DNA of 64,000 nucleotides from Luteolibacter arcticus (GTDB lineage Bacteria > Verrucomicrobiota > Verrucomicrobiia > Verrucomicrobiales > Akkermansiaceae). The notes under the pieces were generated by a model. That model was not told where the DNA came from. It searched no databases and worked only from the letters and a program-made list of their open reading frames with translations. Position 1 is the stretch's first letter. Each line of letters opens with the position of its first letter. This document shows positions 16,560 to 26,652 of the stretch, one piece after another. Made by a program: the position numbers and the translations under genes. The DNA is taken from NCBI RefSeq assembly GCF_025950235.1, contig NZ_JAPDDT010000002.1:496001-560000 (forward strand), read 5' to 3'.

Positions 16560-16698
16560 CGCGGCGACGCGGGAAGCTATAGGATTGCCGGTTGCCTGCG
16601 CAGTCGCATCGCCGCCGCGCCCCTCATTCGTCCGCCAAGTCTCTTCCGATCTCCCCACAAGTCCCGATGTCACTCCTTTGACCCATCTACCCCGACCC

Positions 16699-19600
16699 AT
16701 GAAACAACCCACCACCACGACCCTCCATCGCCTCGCGCTGTGCGCCGGCCTCGCCCTTGCTCCACAGGCTCACGCAGCGCCGGTGATCAAGTCGGCCACC
16801 GGCACTGATCTCGCCACTGGCGCTAGCTGGGGCGGCACGGCGCCCACCGGCACCGACACGGCTACCTGGAATGCCTCGTCACTCGGCGATGGCCTGACGC
16901 TGAACTCGAGTGCGGCATGGAATGGACTCGCAGTCACGGGTGCGACGGCTCCGGTATCGATCAGCGGCGCCGGCATGCTGTCGCTCGGTTCGGGCGGCCT
17001 CGACCTTTCCACCTCACCGGTGAATCTTACGATCGGTCACCCGGTGGAGCTTGCGGCGGCGCAAACCTGGAAGGTTGCAAGTGGCAGGACGATCACCTCC
17101 TCTGGTGTCATCTCGGGCAGCGGGGCCCTGACGATCGGCAGCACCGGGCAGTTGGTCACCACCACCACGTTCCTCACGAATACCGCGCAGACGCTTTTCC
17201 CTAACACCTCGCTGGCGGGCGTGACGAGCGCTGGCGGCAAGATCGGCGGCGGATGGGTCGGCGCGGGTACCCCGGTCAATGCCAGCGGCTACCTGCTCAC
17301 CAACAACGGCACCACGGCGAGCTTCTGGCTGCAGGCAGTGGATGGTGGCTTCACAAAGGGCGTCCGGGTCGAGCTTGCCCAGTCCGGCGCCGATATCACC
17401 GCACGATCCACGGCCGCCAAGAATGTCAGCGGCTCTAACCTCGGCTTCAACTTCGACACCGGCGGCGCGACCAGCCCGCTCGCCACGGTGCAGACCGGAG
17501 ACGGCTATGGCGCACACACCACCACGCTTCAGGTCGGAGCCGACACCACGGGCACGCTGGTATTCTCGGGGCTCAATACCTACACCGGCGCGACGTCGGT
17601 CACCCGCGGCATCTTGCGAGCCGGCATCTCGTCGGTGGCTGGCAGCGGGGGAGCCTTCGGCAATGAATCGGCAGTGAGCCTCGCAAACGCGGCAAGCACT
17701 GGACTTGATCTGAATGGCTTCGACACCCTCGTCGGCTCGCTCACCGGCGGCGGCACCGTCGGCGGCGGTATCACGCTGGGCGCGGCGACGCTCACCACTG
17801 GCGGCGACAATAGCAGCCCGGCGGCGTATGCCGGTGTCATCGGCGGCACCGGTGGCGTGGTGAAAACCGGCAGCGGCACGCAGATCCTGAGCGGTGCGAA
17901 TACCTACAGCGGCGGCACGATCGTGAGTGGCAGCGGCACGCTGACAGGGTCGGCGGGGGTGGCTTTCACGGGCACGCAGGGGGGAGCTTTCGGAACGGGG
18001 GCGATCACCGTGAACAGCGGTGCGACGCTCCGGGCCACCACGCCATTCGTGATTGGCGGCGGACAGAACACGACCCGCGTTCTCAATCTCAACGGAGGCA
18101 CGGCGAACCTCCAAGGCGGCGGCACGGGCGGCGAGTATCTCAAGACCATCAATCTGACCGGTGGGTCGATGAGCATCGACAGCGGCACCGTCTATTTCCG
18201 CGCTCCGACCGGAGGCACGGCGCTCCATTCCTTCGCGGCTCCGGTGGCCTCGACGATCGCGACGGGCATCGACCTGACGCTCGGTCATCTCACGGTGGAC
18301 GCCGCGGCTGGCACGGTGCCGGACGGCCACGACCTGGTAATCAGTGGCAACATCAGCCAGAACACCGGCGCCGGCTCGGGGGCCAAGACTCTGACGAAAA
18401 CCGGCACTGGCACGCTGGTATTGGCTGGCTCTAACAACAGCTACACCGGTGTCACCACCGTCAGCGCGGGGACGCTCGTGGTGAATGGCACGCTTGCCAC
18501 AGCGGCCGGATCGGTGGAGGTCGGAGCGACGGGTACGCTCGATGGCGCCGGCACGATCAACCGGCCAGTCAATCTTGCGGCAGGATCGGTGATCACGCCC
18601 GCCGGCGCCACCATCGGCACGCTCACGGTCGGCGGCACGGTCACCCTGCAGGGGACGACGGTTCTCCAGATCCACAAAGACAGCGGCAGCGGGCTTACCC
18701 AGGACTTGCTGGATGCTGACGCCGTGAACTTCGGCGGCACGCTGGAAGTGACGGCGACCGGGGATGCCCTGGCGCTCGGCGATTCTTTTCTGCTTTTCGA
18801 CGCGGCCACCTATGGCGGCGGGTTCACATCGTTCAGTCTGCCGGCCCTGGCGGGGGGCTTGAGCTGGGATTTCGGCGGGCTCGCGTCCTCCGGCATCCTG
18901 ACAGTGGTCAACTATGTGAGCACGCCGGCGTTCTCGCCATCGGGCGGGGGCTTTGCAGGGACGCCATCGGTGACCATCACCTCGGAGTCGGGCGCGACAA
19001 TTCACTACACGGTGAATGGCAGCACGCCGACCGCCGCTTCGCCGGTTTATGCGGGGCCGATCATGCTGCCGGCGAATACCGCGACCTTCACGCTGAAGGC
19101 CTTCGCGAAGAAAGCGGGCAAGGCGGACAGCCCGGTGACGACTGGCGTGTATCACACCATCGACACGCCGACATGGATCACGAATGGCGATGCCTACTGG
19201 GGCAGTCAACCGGGTGACGAAGCCAACTGGCAGAACATGGTCATCGCCGGTGGCAGCGGTGCCTCCGCGAATTTCAGCTCCCTGGCACTGACGCAGTCCA
19301 CCACGGTCACGCTGGATGGCTCGCGGGTCATCGGTCACCTGGCGTTCGGCGATGCCTCGCCGTCACCGACCTCCGATTGGTCGCTGATCCCGCAGAGCGG
19401 CTCGATGCTAACGCTGGCGACCGATACCGGCACGCCTTCGATCACGGTCAACAACCAGACCACTACGATCAGTGCGCCGGTGGCGGGCACCCAGGGCTTC
19501 ACGAAGTCCGGTGCCGGCACGCTCAAGCTGGCCGGCTCGCAATCCTACACCGGTGACACCGTGGTGAATGCGGGAAGCCTGCTGCTCGACAGCTCTGCGG

Positions 19601-20883
19601 TTGCCAGCAACACCCCGCAAATCGCGAGCGAAAAGATCGTCAACAACTCGGCAGTCACCTTCCTCCGTGCAGCGACCGGCTTCACCCACATCAACCCGTC
19701 CTTGTCAGGAGCGGGGGACTACTTCGTGGATGGTCCTGGTGGCGGTGGTGTCTATGACAACCGGGTGGCCTTCCGGGGCACCGCGTCCGACAACACCGGC
19801 ACGATCCACCTGATCAATGGCGGCCGTCTGTGGGTTGATGCCGCGGGTGCGAATGCGATCGGTGACTCGGCCATCGTGGACGTCGGAGCCACGGCGAGCT
19901 TCCACATTTACCGCGGCGTCACCGAAACGATCGGGGGTCTGCAAGGCAGCGGCGAAGTGTGGGGGCGTGATTCGCTCACTACCCCCGTTGCCACCCTGGT
20001 GGTCGGCGGCGGTGACAAGACCGCCAGCTTCAGCGGCGTGTTGAAGCAAGACGTCACACCTCTCGCGATCACCAAGATCGGCACGGGCACCCAGACGTTT
20101 GCCGGAACGAATACCTACACCGGGGCAACCACCGTCGAAGGTGGCAGGCTTGCCGGCACAGGAGCCATCGGCTCGGATGTGACCGTGAAGTCGGGCGCGA
20201 CGCTGGCACCTGGCGCGGGCGTGGGCACGATGGATGCGAAGGCGCTGACCTTTGAAACGGGATCGACGCTGCAGGTGGAGGTCAATAGCACCAGCGGCAC
20301 CGCCGACAAGGTGGTGGCCCACGGTGCGGTCTCGCTCACCGGAGTCACTGCCGACTTCACCGAGGTCGGATCCGGCACTGTGGCCGCGGGCACCAAGCTG
20401 GTGATCCTCGACTACACCGGCCAGAGCCTCACCGGCATCTTCACGGGTCTTGCCGAAGGAGCTTCCGTAGTGATCGGCGCGAATTCCTTCACGCTTTCCT
20501 ATGCGGACAGCTCGCGGGTCACGCTGACCATCCCGGGCGGTGGTTTCAGCTCGTGGGCGGCGGCGAATGCGCCGGGCCAGACGATGGCGATGGATCACGA
20601 CCATGATGGCGTGGCCAATGGCATCGAATACTTCATGGGCGTGAATGGTTCCGCCTTCACCGCGAATCCCGCGATGAATGCCGCTCGTCTCATTTCCTGG
20701 CCGAAGGGTGCGGGCTACACCGGCGTGTATGGCACCGACTACGTGGTTCAAACCTCTATCAACCTCACCACCTGGGACGATGTGCTGGTTGGCGACGTGG
20801 TGATCGAGTCCGACAGCGTCGATTACACGCTGCCTACCGGTGGGTCGCCGAAGTTCATGCGCTTGAAGGTGACCGGTCCGTGA
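16699..20883 (+). CDS. Autotransporter-associated beta-strand repeat surface protein
   Basis: Large secreted beta-helical protein, 1394 residues. Signal peptide in residues 1-29 (MKQPTTTTLHRLALCAGLAL, cleavage near AHAAP). At least five beta-strand (PATR) repeats of the form G-x-N-T-Y-T-G-x-T-x-V begin near residues 291, 399, 577, 946 and 1136. A chitobiase C-terminal-like segment (TITSESGATIHYTVNGSTPT) lies near 760-820. The tail (GFSSWAAANAPG, then DHDHDGVANGIEYFMG) is the conserved C-terminal module of verrucomicrobial exported proteins. There is no beta-barrel translocator, so it is not a true type V autotransporter. The ATG at 16699 is chosen over an earlier in-frame ATG because it starts the signal peptide. 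Confidence 0.88.
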   Translation: MKQPTTTTLHRLALCAGLALAPQAHAAPVIKSATGTDLATGASWGGTAPTGTDTATWNASSLGDGLTLNSSAAWNGLAVTGATAPVSISGAGMLSLGSGGLDLSTSPVNLTIGHPVELAAAQTWKVASGRTITSSGVISGSGALTIGSTGQLVTTTTFLTNTAQTLFPNTSLAGVTSAGGKIGGGWVGAGTPVNASGYLLTNNGTTASFWLQAVDGGFTKGVRVELAQSGADITARSTAAKNVSGSNLGFNFDTGGATSPLATVQTGDGYGAHTTTLQVGADTTGTLVFSGLNTYTGATSVTRGILRAGISSVAGSGGAFGNESAVSLANAASTGLDLNGFDTLVGSLTGGGTVGGGITLGAATLTTGGDNSSPAAYAGVIGGTGGVVKTGSGTQILSGANTYSGGTIVSGSGTLTGSAGVAFTGTQGGAFGTGAITVNSGATLRATTPFVIGGGQNTTRVLNLNGGTANLQGGGTGGEYLKTINLTGGSMSIDSGTVYFRAPTGGTALHSFAAPVASTIATGIDLTLGHLTVDAAAGTVPDGHDLVISGNISQNTGAGSGAKTLTKTGTGTLVLAGSNNSYTGVTTVSAGTLVVNGTLATAAGSVEVGATGTLDGAGTINRPVNLAAGSVITPAGATIGTLTVGGTVTLQGTTVLQIHKDSGSGLTQDLLDADAVNFGGTLEVTATGDALALGDSFLLFDAATYGGGFTSFSLPALAGGLSWDFGGLASSGILTVVNYVSTPAFSPSGGGFAGTPSVTITSESGATIHYTVNGSTPTAASPVYAGPIMLPANTATFTLKAFAKKAGKADSPVTTGVYHTIDTPTWITNGDAYWGSQPGDEANWQNMVIAGGSGASANFSSLALTQSTTVTLDGSRVIGHLAFGDASPSPTSDWSLIPQSGSMLTLATDTGTPSITVNNQTTTISAPVAGTQGFTKSGAGTLKLAGSQSYTGDTVVNAGSLLLDSSAVASNTPQIASEKIVNNSAVTFLRAATGFTHINPSLSGAGDYFVDGPGGGGVYDNRVAFRGTASDNTGTIHLINGGRLWVDAAGANAIGDSAIVDVGATASFHIYRGVTETIGGLQGSGEVWGRDSLTTPVATLVVGGGDKTASFSGVLKQDVTPLAITKIGTGTQTFAGTNTYTGATTVEGGRLAGTGAIGSDVTVKSGATLAPGAGVGTMDAKALTFETGSTLQVEVNSTSGTADKVVAHGAVSLTGVTADFTEVGSGTVAAGTKLVILDYTGQSLTGIFTGLAEGASVVIGANSFTLSYADSSRVTLTIPGGGFSSWAAANAPGQTMAMDHDHDGVANGIEYFMGVNGSAFTANPAMNAARLISWPKGAGYTGVYGTDYVVQTSINLTTWDDVLVGDVVIESDSVDYTLPTGGSPKFMRLKVTGP

Positions 20884-20906
20884 TGCCTTGATGTCCATTT
20901 GCGAGT

Positions 20907-20942
20907 GGACCGGTCAGGCCCGACGCTGGGACTGGCCGGTCC
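20907..20942 (+). terminator. Possible terminator/attenuator hairpin before the GH89 gene
   Basis: An 11-bp stem including one G-T pair (GGACCGGTCAG with CTGGCCGGTCC) and a 14-base loop. It is followed after ten bases by the pyrimidine tract TTCTTTTTCTTTT. The spacing before the T-run is longer than in a canonical terminator. It lies 24 bp after one stop codon and 32 bp before the next start, so it could separate or attenuate transcription between the two genes. Confidence 0.4.
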
Positions 20943-20974
20943 GATCTCCCCCTTCTTTTTCTTTTCTCTGATCC

Positions 20975-23900
20975 ATGATCCGTCTGCTCCATCCGCTGAT
21001 TCCGCTCCTGATGCTGCCCGCCCTCGTGCAAGCCGTGCCGATCGCGTCCGATGACTTCGACTATCCGGCCGGAGGTGCGGCGCCAATGGATGGAGGCAGT
21101 GGCTGGGGCGAGCCGTGGAAGGCCTCGAATGGCACCACGGAAGCCGCGCTCAACCTCGCTGCCGGGAGCCTGGATCCGCTCGGCCAAGGGGGCTCCGGCA
21201 ACAGCGTAGCGACCAATGGTAACGCCTACTTCCGCGCGCTCTCGGCCAGTGCCGCCACGGCGATCGCTGCGGAAAGCGCCGGCAATGGCGAGGTGTGGAT
21301 TTCCTTCACCGCGCAGCAAGGAACTGCGGCCAGCGGCTTCGGCAGCATCAACCTGTGGAATGCGGGCTCGACCAACTTCACCGACGCGAATGCAAATTAC
21401 TCGTTGATGCTCGGCCGAAACCAGTATGACCAGAATGACTGGAGCTGGACTGATGTGACCACCGTCGGCGCGGGCAGCCTCGGCAACGTGCCGGTGACTA
21501 CCGCCGTGCGCTACGTGATGCGCCTTGATTACCAGGCGACGCAGACGGCGGCGACGATGTATGTATTCACGAATTCCTCGCAGGTCGGCGCGGACATCGC
21601 GTCGTCGACGCCGGCGACGAGTGTGCCGGGGAACATCGCGAATGGCTCGGGGAATCGCCCGGTCTTCGATCGCATCCGGCTGTCCGGGAACAATGGGATG
21701 ATCTACGACTCGCTGCGCATTGGCACGACCTTCGGCGATGTGATGCCGGTCGCGGTGCCGGTCGCGCCGACGATCGCGAGCCACCCGGCTGCGGCCACGG
21801 CGTCCGAGTTTGGTAGCCACACCTTTTCCGTGCAGGCGAGCGGATCGCCGACCTTGACGTACCAATGGAAGAAGGGGACGCAGGTGTTGGAAGGTCAAAC
21901 CAGCGCCACGCTCACGCTTTCGAATCTCTCCAGCACGGATGCCGGATCGTACTCGGTGACCGTGAGCAATGGCCAAGGCAGCGTGCCGAGCAATGGCGCG
22001 GCCTTGACGGTGGACGCCTATCCGCGCGATCTAACCGCGGCGTCGGGCTTGCTCTCGCGTTTGCTGCCAGGGCAGGCGGGCCGCTTCATCATCGAGTTCG
22101 TCGCTCCGGCGAATGGGATGGATGTGTTCGAGATCGAAGGCCGCGGCGAAAAGATCGTCCTGCGCGGCAATACCTCCGTCAGCGTGGCGTCCGCGCTGAA
22201 CCGCTACCTGATGGATTTCTGCCATTGCCACGTCTCGCGCAATGGCGACCAGCTCGCCTTGCCCGCGCCGCTGCCGCTGGTGCCGGAAAAGCTGCGCGTG
22301 ATCAGCCCGCACCGCGTGCGCTTCTTCTACAATCCGTGCACCTTCGGCTATACCAGCGCATGGTGGAACTGGAGCAAGTGGGAGCGGGAGATCGACATGC
22401 TGGCGCTGCAAGGCGTGAACGTCGCGCAGGTGACGCCGGGGATCGAGGAGGTCTTCCGCCGGACGTTGTGCGATCACTTCGGCTACACGGATGCCGAGGT
22501 GCGCGGCTGGCTGTGCCATCCCTCGCACTTGCCGTGGATGCTGCTTTCCAACATGCACAGCTTCGCCGGGCCGGTGTCTGACGGGCTGATCACGGGGCGT
22601 GTCACGCTGGGTCGCCAGATTTGCGACCGCATGCGCGCGCTGGGCATGGCACCGATGGTGCAGGGCTTCTACGGCATGGTGCCGCAGGATTTCAAAACCC
22701 GCTTCCCCGCCGCCGACGTGCGTGGGCAGGGAGGGTGGGCAGGCGGCTTCCAGCGGCCGAACATGCTCAATCCGACCGATCCGATTTTCGACACCTTCAC
22801 GACGCACTACGCGCAGGCGCTGACCGAGGTCTATGGGCCGGTGAAGTTCGTGGCCGCGGATCCATTCCACGAGGGGGGTGATACTTCCGGCATCGACCTC
22901 GCCGCCGCGTCGCAGGCCGTGCTCGCCGGCATCAGCAAGGTGAACCCGCAGGCGACCTGGGTGCTCGAAGCATGGGGCGGGAATCCGATCCAGGCGATGC
23001 TGGATGCCGTGGACAAGCAGCGGCTGCTGGTACTCGATCTCAACTGCACGACCTCCGAGGGCTGGCGCAGTCGCAATGCCTTCAACCAAACACCGTGGGT
23101 GTGGTGCGCGATCATGAACTTCGGCGGCAACACCGGGATGGACGCCGCCTTGTCGAAGCTGGCCAGCATGCCCGCCGCCGCGCTGGCCGATCCCGCGCGC
23201 GGGCCGATGGCCGGCATAGGCATGGTGCCGGAAGGAAGCCACACCATTCCCGCGGCGTATGATCTCTTGTTCACGCACTCGTGGAGAGCGACCGCGCCGG
23301 ACCTAACGAACTGGTCTCGCGATTATGCGCTGCGCCGCTATGGCGTCCGCCATGCCGCACTCGATGCTGCATGGGATCTGCGCCGCAAGACCACGGACAA
23401 TCCCGGCGCGGGCGAGCAGGAGCCGCACAACTCGATCGTCTGTGCCCGTCCCGGCCTGAGCACCTCGCTGCGTGCCCGCACCTGGGCCAGCACCAACATT
23501 CCCTATCACGCGCCACAGCTTGCCACCGCATGGGGGAAAATGCTCGAAGCCGCGCCGCAGGCCGGGGCATCGGACGCCTATCGCTTCGACCTCGCTGATA
23601 CCGCGCGCCAGGTGCTGTGCGATCTGGCCACGCGTCACCAGCGGATGCTGGCGAAGGCGAAAGCCGACAACAATGCCGCCGCGGTCCACATTCACGGCGA
23701 CCGCATTCTTGAGATCATCGCGGATCTCGACACGCTGTGCGCCACGCGTCCCGACTGGCTGTTAGGCACATGGTTGTCCGACGCCCGTTCGTGGGGCGGC
23801 ACCGCCGCGGAGAAGGATCTGTGTGAACGCAATGCCCGCCTCCTGCTCACCACCTGGGGGAACTCGGTCAGCGATCTCAACGACTACGCCAACCGCGAGT

Positions 23901-25219
23901 GGGCCGGCTTGCTCTCCGGCTTCTACCGTCCGCGCTGGCAGCAATTCCTCACCGCGCTCTACGCGTCGGTGGATCAGGGCACCGCCTTCAATGAAGGCAC
24001 CGTGCGCTCGCAGATCGGCGCATGGGAACTTGCGTGGTCCAATGGCCACGAAGCTTATCCCACCACCACCACGGGTGACACCATCGAGGTCGCCGCGGCG
24101 CTGTGGGCGAAGTATGGTGCGGAAGCGGAAGGCAGCTTCGACCTTTCCTCAAACACGGTGAGCGGCACCTGGTCGCCAGCCGTGTGCTCGGCCTCGCCCG
24201 CGAAGTGGACCCGCCCCGCCGCCGAGATCAATCAGCCCGGCATCTGGTGTGTCACCTTTCAATACACCAGCGGCAGCCAAGCGCTGCAGATCCACGAGGT
24301 GGCCCTCCATGATGGCGCCACCCTGATCGAGCGAGACATCCACCCGGGCTGGACCGGCTGGGAAGCCTACGACAATCGCTATTACTTCCGCGTCGCCTCG
24401 ATGCCTGCCGATCTATCTCTCGCCATCATTGCCAACGGCGCGGGTGGCACGAACTCCAATGGCACCATCACCGTGAGCCGCTGCGAGATGAGCGACATCG
24501 GCACTACTTGGACGCCGGCAGACTGCGCCACGACACGCCGCGTCTGGAGGATCGATGCCGGTACCTTGGTCAATGGCAATGGCCTCCATCAACTCGCCCT
24601 CACCCGAAGCGGAGGCGGCAGTGCGATCACGATCGACCGCGCGTGGACCGAACAAAATGGCACGATCCTCGCCGAGGTCGTGGCGGATGAAACGCTCGAT
24701 GCCGCGAACTCAACGGCGAGCTGGACCTTGGATGTTGCGGGCTTGGTCGCCGGCCAGCCGGTCCACTTGTTTATCGCCACCGGCAGTGCGACCTCTGCTG
24801 GATCCAGTGGGACGCTCACTCTTTCCTCCCCTGCCAGCAGTGCGGCCGATCCGATGTCGTGGCAACGCTGGGCCAGTGAACTCGACCTGGATCCTGAGCA
24901 GCCCGATCTCGATAGTGACGGCGATGGGGTGGCGGATCTGATCGAGTTCCTGCAAGACTCCGATCCTGCCAAGCCCGATGCGACTCGCCCGCTGGCGCTT
25001 GAGGCTGGCCAGCTCTCACTGCAGCTTGCGAGTGATCGCACCGGCGCGGACGTCCGCATCGAAAGCAGCACCGACCTCGACGACTGGGCGGAGGACGAAT
25101 CGCTGGTGTTCCTCGGCGAGTCCGAAGAGGCCGGCGAGATGCTGACCCGCATCTATCAGGTTCCGGGACCCGCTGTTCTTTCCCGCTACTTCCGGCTCCG
25201 CGCCACCCGGCTACCATGA
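20975..25219 (+). CDS. Alpha-N-acetylglucosaminidase, GH89 (NAGLU-like), multidomain
   Basis: Secreted exo-glycosidase, 1414 residues, cleaving terminal alpha-linked GlcNAc (as in heparan sulfate or mucin-type glycans). Signal peptide 1-20; N-terminal concanavalin-like module about 25-255; Ig-like domain about 262-347 (YQWKKGTQVLEGQTSATLTL). The GH89 N domain and TIM barrel run from about 350 to 1060. Catalytic acids appear as E633 in ADPFHEGGDTSG and E753 in MVPEGSHT, both matching conserved family blocks. A beta-rich C-terminal part is followed by a DLDSDGDGVADLIEF calcium-type tail. The next gene is translationally coupled (ATGA). Confidence 0.92.
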   Translation: MIRLLHPLIPLLMLPALVQAVPIASDDFDYPAGGAAPMDGGSGWGEPWKASNGTTEAALNLAAGSLDPLGQGGSGNSVATNGNAYFRALSASAATAIAAESAGNGEVWISFTAQQGTAASGFGSINLWNAGSTNFTDANANYSLMLGRNQYDQNDWSWTDVTTVGAGSLGNVPVTTAVRYVMRLDYQATQTAATMYVFTNSSQVGADIASSTPATSVPGNIANGSGNRPVFDRIRLSGNNGMIYDSLRIGTTFGDVMPVAVPVAPTIASHPAAATASEFGSHTFSVQASGSPTLTYQWKKGTQVLEGQTSATLTLSNLSSTDAGSYSVTVSNGQGSVPSNGAALTVDAYPRDLTAASGLLSRLLPGQAGRFIIEFVAPANGMDVFEIEGRGEKIVLRGNTSVSVASALNRYLMDFCHCHVSRNGDQLALPAPLPLVPEKLRVISPHRVRFFYNPCTFGYTSAWWNWSKWEREIDMLALQGVNVAQVTPGIEEVFRRTLCDHFGYTDAEVRGWLCHPSHLPWMLLSNMHSFAGPVSDGLITGRVTLGRQICDRMRALGMAPMVQGFYGMVPQDFKTRFPAADVRGQGGWAGGFQRPNMLNPTDPIFDTFTTHYAQALTEVYGPVKFVAADPFHEGGDTSGIDLAAASQAVLAGISKVNPQATWVLEAWGGNPIQAMLDAVDKQRLLVLDLNCTTSEGWRSRNAFNQTPWVWCAIMNFGGNTGMDAALSKLASMPAAALADPARGPMAGIGMVPEGSHTIPAAYDLLFTHSWRATAPDLTNWSRDYALRRYGVRHAALDAAWDLRRKTTDNPGAGEQEPHNSIVCARPGLSTSLRARTWASTNIPYHAPQLATAWGKMLEAAPQAGASDAYRFDLADTARQVLCDLATRHQRMLAKAKADNNAAAVHIHGDRILEIIADLDTLCATRPDWLLGTWLSDARSWGGTAAEKDLCERNARLLLTTWGNSVSDLNDYANREWAGLLSGFYRPRWQQFLTALYASVDQGTAFNEGTVRSQIGAWELAWSNGHEAYPTTTTGDTIEVAAALWAKYGAEAEGSFDLSSNTVSGTWSPAVCSASPAKWTRPAAEINQPGIWCVTFQYTSGSQALQIHEVALHDGATLIERDIHPGWTGWEAYDNRYYFRVASMPADLSLAIIANGAGGTNSNGTITVSRCEMSDIGTTWTPADCATTRRVWRIDAGTLVNGNGLHQLALTRSGGGSAITIDRAWTEQNGTILAEVVADETLDAANSTASWTLDVAGLVAGQPVHLFIATGSATSAGSSGTLTLSSPASSAADPMSWQRWASELDLDPEQPDLDSDGDGVADLIEFLQDSDPAKPDATRPLALEAGQLSLQLASDRTGADVRIESSTDLDDWAEDESLVFLGESEEAGEMLTRIYQVPGPAVLSRYFRLRATRLP

Positions 25220-26559
25220 TCGCCGTTCATCCGAATCTTCACGAAGTCGAGCAGGCCAGCTCTCTGCAGCGGCGGCTTTACCGGACGCTGCGGGAGACGA
25301 TGCGCGCCATGGCCGGTCGCATCAGCGGCGTGGCGAATTGGGAGGCGAAGAAGATGCTCGCCCGCCACATCTGGCTCGATGCTGAGCATGCAGAGGCCGT
25401 CCGCTCGCGCGTGCTCGAACTCCGCTTCCCGCGCGTGGACGTGGATTTGGAGGTGGACGCTGCCCTGATCCGGGTGCTCGAAAAGCTGCCTTCCACCTTA
25501 TCCGACGAGGAGTTTCTCGGTGGGGTCTATCAGGTCATAAAGCCCGCCGTGCTCGCGGCGGTGGAGCGCTACTTGAAACAGAGCGATCCGCTCGATGACG
25601 CGCCGAGCCATCGCGTGCTCGCGATCGTAGCTACCGAGCTTCGGGATGAACTCGCCACCTTTGATGTGGGGTGGGCGAATCGTCCCGCCTCGGGCCGGAA
25701 GGCCGCGCAGCCGTGGTGCGAGTGGCTTGGTGAAGCGATCGGACACGCGGGCGGAATCTTCGGCCGCGACAGCGCAGCGCCATTGTTGGAGAGTGCGGGT
25801 TTTTCCGACCGGCCGCGCTACGAAATCGCTCCATCACCGGCGCGCGATCCCCGTTGGCTTCCAGCCGTGACCCAAGTGCCGCCGCGTCCGCCGCGGACGC
25901 CTCAAGAGCAGCAGGTGTGGGTGGCGATCGATCACGTCAACGAGCTGTGGGCGTGTGAGCTGCCGGCCGCGTTCATCTGGCACTATCCGGGCATGCCGTG
26001 GTCGCTTTATCGCGACACGGCGCGTTGGGCCTATGATGAAATGCGCCACGCGATGATGGGTGAACGGCGCTTGCTTGCCTATGGCTTCGAAGTCGGCATC
26101 GACGTGCCGATGGTGCCGGATCACTGGGTGGGCATCTGTGTGCGACGAGGCATGGAAGCGATGCTCCTCGCGGTCCACGGCCTCGAGCAGGGAGGACCGA
26201 AGTGGAAGGCGGCGCTCAAGGAGGAACTGTGGCGGATGGGCGATCCCTACAGCGCGCAGGATTGCGACTACGATTGGGCCGACGAAGCCGGCCACATCCG
26301 CTATGGCCAGGATTGGCTCAAGGCGATCTTTCCCGGCGCGCCGAAGTCCGAGCTGATCCGCCGGACGCAGGAGGAAGTGGCACTGTGGAAGGAATGGATC
26401 GCCGGTACTCATCGCAGCGGCGAGCACGGCTACGACGCTTTCCTGCCACGCATCGAAGCGAAGTGCGCGCAGATGCCGGGGCTGGCGAATCCGGAATATT
26501 TCCGCCCGCTCGGTTCGAGCGCGGCGACGGCGTCGTATGAAGCGGCGGACAGCGCGTAA
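25216..26559 (+). CDS. Ferritin-like (putative di-iron) protein coupled to GH89
   Basis: Protein of 447 residues with no signal peptide, so cytoplasmic although coupled to a secreted enzyme gene. The helical C-terminal half shows two E-x-x-H motifs at typical ferritin-like spacing: DEMRH (E275, H278) and DEAGH (E357, H360). WAIDHVNELWACEL-type acidic helices lie before them. This pattern fits a four-helix di-iron carboxylate fold such as the DUF455/ferritin-like group; the exact family is uncertain. The ATGA overlap with GH89 and the shared terminator downstream show one transcript. Function is unknown; oxidation or hydroxylation of a sugar-derived compound is only a guess. Confidence 0.7.
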   Translation: MIAVHPNLHEVEQASSLQRRLYRTLRETMRAMAGRISGVANWEAKKMLARHIWLDAEHAEAVRSRVLELRFPRVDVDLEVDAALIRVLEKLPSTLSDEEFLGGVYQVIKPAVLAAVERYLKQSDPLDDAPSHRVLAIVATELRDELATFDVGWANRPASGRKAAQPWCEWLGEAIGHAGGIFGRDSAAPLLESAGFSDRPRYEIAPSPARDPRWLPAVTQVPPRPPRTPQEQQVWVAIDHVNELWACELPAAFIWHYPGMPWSLYRDTARWAYDEMRHAMMGERRLLAYGFEVGIDVPMVPDHWVGICVRRGMEAMLLAVHGLEQGGPKWKAALKEELWRMGDPYSAQDCDYDWADEAGHIRYGQDWLKAIFPGAPKSELIRRTQEEVALWKEWIAGTHRSGEHGYDAFLPRIEAKCAQMPGLANPEYFRPLGSSAATASYEAADSA

Positions 26560-26604
26560 ATGACCGCTGATGGTTTCTAGAGGAAATGGGATTCCTCGAG
26601 GTCG

Positions 26605-26636
26605 GCCGGGACGGAGAAATCCGTCCCGGCTTTTTT
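26605..26636 (+). terminator. Rho-independent terminator of the GH89/ferritin-like operon
   Basis: A perfect 10-bp stem, GCCGGGACGG with CCGTCCCGGC, and a 6-base loop (AGAAAT) followed by TTTTTT. It lies 45 bp after the stop at 26559. The convergent STAND gene ends 17 bp beyond. Confidence 0.92.
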
Positions 26637-26652
26637 GAAGCCGCAGCCGTTG

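Noticed and set aside
16585..16698. In-frame extension upstream of the beta-strand repeat protein
   Set aside because: The added residues lie before a complete signal peptide and within the probable leader of the conserved element.
17014..19338. 774-codon open frame on the minus strand inside the beta-strand repeat gene
   Set aside because: Arg/Ala/Gly/His-rich translation without domains; an effect of GC-rich repeats in the real gene on the other strand.
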